The translations under genes were made by a program, and so were the position numbers. Below, in pieces: positions 6,073-11,243 of a stretch of DNA of 11,243 nt. The stretch covers positions 1 through 11,243 of the forward strand of contig JAEOTI010000253.1 in NCBI GenBank assembly GCA_016839955.1. Reading direction: 5' to 3'. The notes under the pieces were generated by a model, which saw only the letters and a program-made list of their open reading frames with translations, did not search any database and had not been told where the DNA came from. The stretch comes from Candidatus Hodarchaeota archaeon (lineage in GTDB: Archaea; Asgardarchaeota; Heimdallarchaeia; Hodarchaeales; YT1-057). The number at the start of each line of letters is the position of its first letter. The stretch's first letter is position 1.

Positions 6073-6948
6073 CTATGTTTCAACTTTTTGAGGTGTTAAA
6101 TGTAATTTAATCCGATGCATATTAACTCCAATCTCTGCAGGAGGTATTCCGAGGGCTAAAGCTGCAAGTTCGGTGTAGAAATATACTGGAAGGTTATATT
6201 TCACACCATATTCTTTCTGGACTATAAGTTGTCCACTATCGTATTGAAGAAAACAAGTTGGGCATGTTACAACAAAACCTTCAGCTCCAAACCGTTGAAC
6301 ATCATCTAACTTCGCTTTAACAATAGCATAAGAATTCTTAGCGTTCGTACCACGGACACCTGCTCCACAGCAAAGATTCTTTTCTGAATAATCTATTGTT
6401 TTAGCACCCAAAGCTTCAACTAATTCATCTAAAGAGTGGGGGTTATCAGGATTATCTACCTGCAATATCTTTTCTGGTCTTAAAAGATGACATCCGTAAT
6501 GTGTAGCTAACTTAAGATGACTCAATGGATTTGTAACACGCGCTTTAATCTTTTCAAGACCAATTTCTTCATAGAATACCTGATGAATATGTTTTACTTG
6601 AATAGTTCCCTTGAATTTTTTACCAATTTCTGCTAAATAAGAGTTAATTTCTTTCTTAAGTTCTGGCTTTTCCTTTAGCTCCACATTGGTTGTCTTCAAT
6701 GTTTCAAAACAGCCATTACATATTGTGACAATATCTAATCCAACTTCTTCCGCCATACAAAGATTTCTTGCAGCTAAAGTCAGATAAGAAGTTCGATCAA
6801 AGGATTGAACGCCAACAGGATCAGGACAACAACCAAAAGGTAGGTCGACAGTTTCAATTCCGAATATTTGGAGTACTTTTCTTGTAGATGCTTCTAAAAA
6901 TGGTAATCTGTAAGGAATTGTACAACCAAGAAATAAGGCATACTTCAT
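6073..6948 (-). CDS. hdrB: Heterodisulfide reductase subunit B (catalytic, two CCG domains)
   Basis: HdrB is the catalytic subunit that cleaves a disulfide on two noncubane [4Fe-4S] clusters. Both cysteine-rich CCG motifs are complete in this 291-residue protein: C9, C40-C41, C77, C80, then C153, C193-C194, C229, C232. Spacing and length match structurally characterised methanogen HdrB, so the active-site scaffold is preserved rather than degenerate. The gene overlaps the end of hdrC by 4 nt (ATGA) and has AGGAGGT (6958-6964) 9 nt upstream inside hdrC, indicating translational coupling. In methanogens the substrate is CoM-S-S-CoB. Nothing here encodes methanogenesis, so the physiological disulfide is unknown. 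A succinate or thiol:fumarate reductase CCG subunit is the main alternative, but the hdrA-mvhD-hdrC context argues for Hdr. Confidence 0.95.
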   Translation of the reverse strand: MKYALFLGCTIPYRLPFLEASTRKVLQIFGIETVDLPFGCCPDPVGVQSFDRTSYLTLAARNLCMAEEVGLDIVTICNGCFETLKTTNVELKEKPELKKEINSYLAEIGKKFKGTIQVKHIHQVFYEEIGLEKIKARVTNPLSHLKLATHYGCHLLRPEKILQVDNPDNPHSLDELVEALGAKTIDYSEKNLCCGAGVRGTNAKNSYAIVKAKLDDVQRFGAEGFVVTCPTCFLQYDSGQLIVQKEYGVKYNLPVYFYTELAALALGIPPAEIGVNMHRIKLHLTPQKVET

Positions 6949-7790
6949 TCACTAACGACCTCCTGAGGAGTTTGACTGACTTCTTTTTGATCATCAATCC
7001 TTTTCTTAAATCCTGTCTTGTCAAGAAGTCTTTGTACTTCATCTACATTGGTTGTGGGAACTTCTGGAAGACTAAGTTTCTCTCGACGTTTCAAAATGGC
7101 CTTTGAAGGTTCAGACGTGATTCCACTCCCATATACTATTTCTGCTTCTTTTGTGATCCCTTCGGGAGCTTTATAACCATGTTTTATGGCCAAATCTCGG
7201 ATCTTCATAAAGATATGAGCTAAATCTACTCCATGAGGACAGACATGACTACAATTTAGACAATAACTACATTGCCATATCCGATCTGATCCGAAGATAG
7301 ATTCATCTGGATTGAGCAAAAGTTCTTCGATAAAGGCTCTTGGATTCATCGAAGGATCAACTAGAAATACAGGACATCCCGCAGAACACTGGGCACACTG
7401 ATAACATGGACGAAGTTCTTCTACTAACTCTAAAATAAGTGATTCGAGATGACTAAGTTCTGGTGGGACTGGTAAAACATAGCCCTTCGCTTTTTTCTCT
7501 GTATATTTTTCTCCTGTAAGTGATCTTCTCATCATCCACTGTGAGCTAGTCTGTTTGTACTCAGTTTTAGATGCAATATGACGTGCAAGCCGACCTCTTT
7601 TTCGAGGTAATGAGAAACCTTCTAACAATCCATCAACAATTACTCCTTGGCTTTTTAACTTTTCAGCGAAAAGAAAAGCTTCCTCTTCAGTCTTTGTAGA
7701 TGAGATTGCTTCTTTTGCTATTTTTTTCCTTACTCCTAATTTTTCTGTAATTTTGATGATAAGTATCTCTTGTTCCTCTTGCGAGAGCAT
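6945..7790 (-). CDS. hdrC: Heterodisulfide reductase subunit C with long N-terminal extension
   Basis: HdrC carries electrons from HdrA to HdrB through two [4Fe-4S] clusters. The cluster motifs are C129, C132, C135, C139-P and C174, C177, C180, C184-P, separated by the family's helical spacer (NPRAFIEELLLNP). The protein has 281 residues, whereas typical HdrC has about 185-195. The excess is N-terminal: about 115 residues before the HdrC core. Residues 5-48 look like a small three-helix domain (KITEKLGVRKKIAKEAI, TKTEEEAFLFAEKL), reminiscent of UBA/CUE-type folds; this is visual only. Residues 60-105 are basic and glycine-poor. The start ATG 7790 is supported by GAGGTGA (7795-7801), whose TGA is the stop of the preceding fdhB-like gene, 4 nt away. 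The hdrB ATG overlaps its stop. Confidence 0.93.
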   Translation of the reverse strand: MLSQEEQEILIIKITEKLGVRKKIAKEAISSTKTEEEAFLFAEKLKSQGVIVDGLLEGFSLPRKRGRLARHIASKTEYKQTSSQWMMRRSLTGEKYTEKKAKGYVLPVPPELSHLESLILELVEELRPCYQCAQCSAGCPVFLVDPSMNPRAFIEELLLNPDESIFGSDRIWQCSYCLNCSHVCPHGVDLAHIFMKIRDLAIKHGYKAPEGITKEAEIVYGSGITSEPSKAILKRREKLSLPEVPTTNVDEVQRLLDKTGFKKRIDDQKEVSQTPQEVVSE

Positions 7791-7794
7791 ATTG

Positions 7795-8985
7795 TCACCT
7801 CACATCGAGAATTGGAGGTTTTCCTTCTGACATCCCCGGAAACCAGCCTGTTTCTTGTTGATGTTTGAAAGACATACGTGTGATAAGTCCTGCAACATCA
7901 ATGCCTTTATGGCATGCAGTAGAACATGCTCCACATCCCACACATAGATCCAACATATGATAATGGCGAATTAAGTGAAAAAGTACTTTATTACCAGCAG
8001 CTACCCCTAATCTATCAATTTTTGAAAATTCTAGACATTTTGCCTCTGTACAAAGGCAAACTGGGCAAACTTCTCTACATTTGGGCGTGCCACCGTTCTC
8101 TGCACAAAGATCACAGCTTTCATAGGCTTTCATGATAGTTTCGAGTCTATTAAGACCCATTTTCTCTTCAACTGGTTCAAAGTAGTTAGACCGCCATTTT
8201 TCACCTAATTTAACCATGAATTTGTTTACTTTAGCTCTCTGTTTAATACTGGGATCTTCTGCTAACTCTGCTTCTGCTCTTCCAGAATCAATCGCTTTTT
8301 GAAGAAGGTCTCGACCTCTTGCAGTTCGGACATCAATGTAAGTTTTCTTTCCAATATCTTCTTTCTTTACACCCCAGTTACCACATGCGAGGTCTACATT
8401 CGAAGGTATTTTATGAATGCATCTCTGACAGTTATGTCGACGTCCGTAACCTTGTTCTTCTAAGTCATCTATCTTGATTGCCTTATGTTCTCCACTTTTA
8501 GTCTCAATTATGAGTTTTCCAGCAAGGATCTCCTCAGATTTTACCTCTTCGGGAGAAATGTTATAGACCTTTCGAAGCATTTCAGCAGCAGGTTCTGGTT
8601 CGATCGTCCCTCCACAATTTAATCCTAAAATGATCATTTCTTCTCTAGGTTTTTGACCACGGGTAGCATTTAGAATTGTGGGTTTAGTATCACAAGGCTT
8701 TGCAGCAAAAATTACTTTTTCTCTTAGACTATTAATGGTTTTATACAAGTTTAAAGGAGCTGTATGAACTGAACCAACGAATTTTGTAACTTCATCTGGT
8801 GAACTGACTATTCCTATCTCTCCTTTAATATCACTCACTCGCTGAACACCTACAGCTTTTTCTACAATTCCTTCAGTAAGTGCAGTTATCATTAAAGCAG
8901 TAACAGCTCCTCCAGATGCTCCACGAGATCTTATATTATCATCAGTCGACCAAACATAGAGTTGTTGTCCAATTTCAACTTTCAT
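7795..8985 (-). CDS. FdhB/FrhB-type coenzyme F420 oxidoreductase beta subunit with extra Fe-S motifs
   Basis: This 396-residue flavin and Fe-S protein belongs to the F420-reducing hydrogenase / formate dehydrogenase beta family, which moves electrons between F420 and FAD. Its signatures are SRGASGGAVTALM at 20-32, AKPCDTKP around C98, the NCGG loop, a CQRC pair with ACGNWG, and VRTARGRDLL. The C-terminus adds a seven-Cys cluster region (about residues 285-320; CDLC, KCREVCPVCLC, AKC) and then a ferredoxin motif C348, C351, C354, C358. It lies between mvhD-like and hdrC genes with gaps of 12 and 4 nt. Start ATG 8985 has AGGAGGT (8993-8999) 7 nt upstream, overlapping the mvhD stop. No hydrogenase or formate dehydrogenase large subunit is in the window, so this protein is the likely electron-input module of the Hdr complex, probably using F420. 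Replacement by another flavin donor cannot be ruled out. Confidence 0.9.
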   Translation of the reverse strand: MKVEIGQQLYVWSTDDNIRSRGASGGAVTALMITALTEGIVEKAVGVQRVSDIKGEIGIVSSPDEVTKFVGSVHTAPLNLYKTINSLREKVIFAAKPCDTKPTILNATRGQKPREEMIILGLNCGGTIEPEPAAEMLRKVYNISPEEVKSEEILAGKLIIETKSGEHKAIKIDDLEEQGYGRRHNCQRCIHKIPSNVDLACGNWGVKKEDIGKKTYIDVRTARGRDLLQKAIDSGRAEAELAEDPSIKQRAKVNKFMVKLGEKWRSNYFEPVEEKMGLNRLETIMKAYESCDLCAENGGTPKCREVCPVCLCTEAKCLEFSKIDRLGVAAGNKVLFHLIRHYHMLDLCVGCGACSTACHKGIDVAGLITRMSFKHQQETGWFPGMSEGKPPILDVR

Positions 8986-8997
8986 CTATAATACCTC

Positions 8998-9453
8998 CTA
9001 GAGCCATTTTTTCAGTGGATTTGGTCCAAGCTTCTGTATAGTCTCTGTAAATTCCTTTACAGTTTGAGCCCATTTCTCTCCCTCACTAGCAGATACCCAT
9101 TCCAACCGAAAACGTTCAGATTCAATACCAAACTCTTTGAGTAAGAATTCAAGTTGTTCATAACGTCTTTCAGTCTTAAAATTCCCCGCTAAATAATGAC
9201 AATCCCCGATATGACAGCCAGTAAGAAGAACACCATCGGCGCCACTTGTTAAAGCTTTTAACATGAAAGCGGGATCAATTCGAGCACTACACATTACACG
9301 AATCAACCTAGCATTTGTAGGTTGTTGTAGCCTTCCTAATCCAGCAGCATCTGATCCCCCTAAACTGCACCAATTGCATACAAAAGCCAAAATAGAAGGT
9401 TCGAACTTCTCACTGATTTTTTGTTGTGATTCTAAAACAGGTTCAGTTGTCAA
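8998..9453 (-). CDS. mvhD: MvhD/FlpD-type [2Fe-2S] adaptor subunit
   Basis: MvhD (delta subunit) is the small iron-sulfur adaptor that docks a hydrogenase or formate dehydrogenase onto HdrA. The 151 residues contain the full family pattern: C26-N-W-C29, RVMC55SARIDP, GADGV, then GC80HIGDC85HY with GN following, and SASEG near the end. The start is TTG 9451-9453, backed by a perfect AGGAGGT (9461-9467) 7 nt upstream that overlaps the hdrA stop TAG. The next legal in-frame start would lose the first cysteine pair. Its position between hdrA and the fdhB-like gene says it links those two proteins. The usual partner (MvhG/MvhA) is absent here. Confidence 0.95.
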   Translation of the reverse strand: MTTEPVLESQQKISEKFEPSILAFVCNWCSLGGSDAAGLGRLQQPTNARLIRVMCSARIDPAFMLKALTSGADGVLLTGCHIGDCHYLAGNFKTERRYEQLEFLLKEFGIESERFRLEWVSASEGEKWAQTVKEFTETIQKLGPNPLKKWL

Positions 9454-9460
9454 AATTGAT

Positions 9461-9467
9461 ACCTCCT
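9461..9467 (-). promoter_or_regulatory. SD site that fixes the TTG start of mvhD and overlaps the hdrA stop
   Basis: AGGAGGT on the minus strand overlaps the TAG of hdrA. The same 10-mer, TAGGAGGTAT, recurs at the mvhD/fdhB-like junction (8991-9000 and 9459-9468), suggesting coupled termination and re-initiation with closely matched subunit synthesis. Confidence 0.7.
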
Positions 9468-11243
9468 AAGGTGAAATGGACTCCCCAAAAGCGTCAATTT
9501 GATCTAGAATATCAGAGTTAGTGAAATGATGTTGTTTGATGGCCCCAGGTAAACAGTGGGCTACGCAACAACCACAACCTTTACATAAAGCATCAATTAT
9601 GTATGCTTTCTTTTTATCTTCATCAAATTTTATTGCACCATATGGACAAAGGTCGAGACACTCACGGCAACCTACACAACGCTCTTGATCAACCACAGCA
9701 GTAATCGGTTCTATTTCAACTCGTCCAGTTGTAAGAAGTCGAGCTGCACGAGATGCTGCAGCACTTCCCTGTCCTACACTCATCATTATATCCTTTGGTC
9801 CCTGAGCAAAACCTGCAATAAACACTCCTGCGATAGTAGTATCAACTGGCGCTAATTGTGGGTGACCTTCCATGAAAAAACCATCTTTATGGAGCGGAGC
9901 AGTTAGAATTTTCTGAAGAGCCCCATAAGATTCATTTGGTTGTGCACCAACCGTAAGAACTACCATATCTACATCTAAGTGGTTCATCTGACCTTCTAAT
10001 GTGTTCTCAACATGAACTCTTAGAGTATTTTCAGGATTTTTTGTTATTCTATTTGGCTTACCTCTGAGGAATTTTATTCCAAAGTTACGTCTAGATCGGT
10101 TATAATACTCCTCATAACCTCTAAATGGAGCGCGTATGTCCATATAGCATATCGTAATATCTATTGGATATTTCTCTTTGATTAATTGTGCTAATTTCTG
10201 AGAAGCCATGCAACAATAACTATTACACCAGCTAACAGCGCCTTCATCGCCTGTCTCAGATCTACTTCCTACACATAAAATAAAAACCATTGATTTAGGT
10301 TGTTGAAGATCTGAAATTCGTATAAGCTTACCACCTGTTGGTCCCGCTGCATTTGTTAACCGTTCAAGTTCCACAGTGGTCAAAACATCGTCATATACCC
10401 CATAACCATAGCGATTCCCTGGTGGTGGAATATAATTCTTGAAACCAGTCGCAACAATAATGATACCATACTTATCTTTGATAAATTCGTCTTCTTCATC
10501 ATAATGAATAGCATTACGTGGACAAACTTTAGCACAAGCGCCACAATCAATACAATTTTCTCGATCTATAATATATTTAGCAGGTACGGCCTGTGGAAAG
10601 GGCATGTAGATCGCTTTACGAGTTGTTAAGCCTTCTTCCCATTCATGAGGAACTTCAACTGGGCATTTCTCGGCACAAAGGCCACAGGCAGTGCAATCTT
10701 TTAACGAAACTTTTCTCGCTTTCTTTTTTATTGTTATCTCGAAATTTCCAACATAACCCTCAACAGCTTCAATTTCAGAGTTTGCTAAAACTGATATGTT
10801 AGGGTGTTGGCCCGTTTTAACCATTATTGGACCCAAAATACAAATAGAACAATCATTAGTCGGATAAACCTTGTCTAATTTTGCCATCGTTCCCCCAATG
10901 CTTGCATATTTTTCAACCAAGGTAACTGGGTAACCCATGTCTGCTAAGTCCAAAGCTGCTTGCATTCCAGCAACTCCGGCCCCAATTACCAATGCTTTTT
11001 GTGTAACTGGCACTTCTTGTGGGTCCAAAGGTTCAAGGTTCCGAGCTTTCGCAACGTACATTCGAACAATATCTTTGGCTTTCTCTGTACCTTTTTCTTT
11101 CTCATTCATATGAATCCAAGAACAATGTTCACGGATATTGGCAAGGGTAAAAAGCCAAGGGTTGAGTCCTGCTTCTGCACAACAATCACGAAAGATAGGT
11201 TCATGAGTTCGAGGAGTACAAGAGGCTACAACTACTCGGTTTA
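9466..11243 (-). CDS. hdrA: Heterodisulfide reductase subunit A (flavin and Fe-S hub), 5' end outside window
   Basis: HdrA holds the FAD thought to bifurcate electrons between ferredoxin and the HdrB disulfide site. The window encodes 591 residues to the TAG at 9466. The first in-frame ATG (11107-11109) is not the start: upstream the frame stays open to the window edge and encodes typical HdrA sequence, including VVVASCTPRTHEPIFRD, AGLNP and NIREHCSW. About 60 residues are probably missing, judged from the usual length of about 650. Counting from ATG 11109, the Rossmann FAD motif GAGVAG is at 43-48. Two inserted [4Fe-4S] motifs follow (CTACGLCAEKCP and CIDCGACAKVCP), then the thioredoxin-reductase-like body (SRSETGDEG, DIRAPFRGYEEYY, FIAGFAQGPKDI) and a C-terminal 2[4Fe-4S] ferredoxin (CVGCRECLDLCP, CKGCGCCVAHC). 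All expected cluster ligands seen are intact. It leads the visible operon; the promoter lies outside. Confidence 0.96.
   Translation of the reverse strand, partial: NRVVVASCTPRTHEPIFRDCCAEAGLNPWLFTLANIREHCSWIHMNEKEKGTEKAKDIVRMYVAKARNLEPLDPQEVPVTQKALVIGAGVAGMQAALDLADMGYPVTLVEKYASIGGTMAKLDKVYPTNDCSICILGPIMVKTGQHPNISVLANSEIEAVEGYVGNFEITIKKKARKVSLKDCTACGLCAEKCPVEVPHEWEEGLTTRKAIYMPFPQAVPAKYIIDRENCIDCGACAKVCPRNAIHYDEEDEFIKDKYGIIIVATGFKNYIPPPGNRYGYGVYDDVLTTVELERLTNAAGPTGGKLIRISDLQQPKSMVFILCVGSRSETGDEGAVSWCNSYCCMASQKLAQLIKEKYPIDITICYMDIRAPFRGYEEYYNRSRRNFGIKFLRGKPNRITKNPENTLRVHVENTLEGQMNHLDVDMVVLTVGAQPNESYGALQKILTAPLHKDGFFMEGHPQLAPVDTTIAGVFIAGFAQGPKDIMMSVGQGSAAASRAARLLTTGRVEIEPITAVVDQERCVGCRECLDLCPYGAIKFDEDKKKAYIIDALCKGCGCCVAHCLPGAIKQHHFTNSDILDQIDAFGESISP

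Noticed and set aside
11107..11109. ATG as the start codon of hdrA
   Set aside because: The frame continues without a stop to the window edge and encodes clear HdrA sequence (CTPRTHEP, NIREHCSW), so this is an internal methionine.
6073..11243. Hdr cluster as proof of a methanogen
   Set aside because: Hdr, MvhD and FrhB families also occur in sulfate reducers, Asgard archaea and acetogens, and no methanogenesis-specific gene is visible.
1..11243. tRNA, rRNA, CRISPR arrays, insertion sequences or attachment sites
   Set aside because: No cloverleaf, repeat-spacer series, transposase or terminal inverted repeat was seen on reading either strand.

Overview
The window reads as a piece of an archaeal chromosome, AT-rich (by eye, GC in the mid-30s percent; not computed). 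The archaeal call rests on a canonical two-repeat TATA-binding protein, a catalytic HdrABC-MvhD module, two coenzyme F420-type FrhB/FdhB proteins and many AGGAGGT Shine-Dalgarno (SD) sites. No methanogenesis gene is visible. A longin-like protein and an HdrC with a possible UBA-like N-terminus would fit an Asgard (Promethearchaeota) lineage. That placement is an inference, not a demonstration.

Layout. (1) Positions 1-1278, plus strand: the tail of an unidentified gene, a glycine-cleavage-H-like lipoyl protein whose 5' end is broken by an in-frame TAA, and a creatininase-family amidohydrolase. (2) 1314-1901, minus strand: TBP, convergent with the amidohydrolase. (3) 1902-2287: a divergent control region with a symmetric TATA-like palindrome, a 7-bp direct repeat and a GGGGA/TCCCC inverted repeat. 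(4) 2288-5398, plus strand: a three-gene cassette of a longin-like protein, a two-CBS-domain protein and a ferredoxin-FrhB protein. The first and third gene products end in what looks like the same beta-sandwich domain. (5) 5410-11243, minus strand: a tightly packed operon transcribed in the order hdrA (5' end outside the window), mvhD-like, fdhB-like, hdrC, hdrB, pyroglutamyl peptidase.

How the genes may work together. The minus-strand operon encodes a complete electron-bifurcation-type Hdr core: an HdrA flavin and Fe-S hub, a MvhD [2Fe-2S] adaptor, HdrC as an Fe-S wire, and HdrB with both CCG motifs. A FdhB/FrhB protein takes the place where other lineages put a hydrogenase or formate dehydrogenase. 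The simplest reading is an F420-linked heterodisulfide-reductase-like complex coupling F420, ferredoxin and a disulfide. The disulfide substrate is unknown. The second FrhB protein, with its own ferredoxin domain, sits beside a CBS (adenylate-sensing type) protein and a longin-like protein. This suggests a second, possibly energy-regulated F420 or flavin oxidoreductase assembly, and it is the least familiar part of the window.

Several starts are non-AUG and are decided by strong SD sites: TBP (GTG), the mvhD-like gene (TTG) and pcp (GTG). HdrA clearly continues beyond its first in-frame ATG to the window edge.
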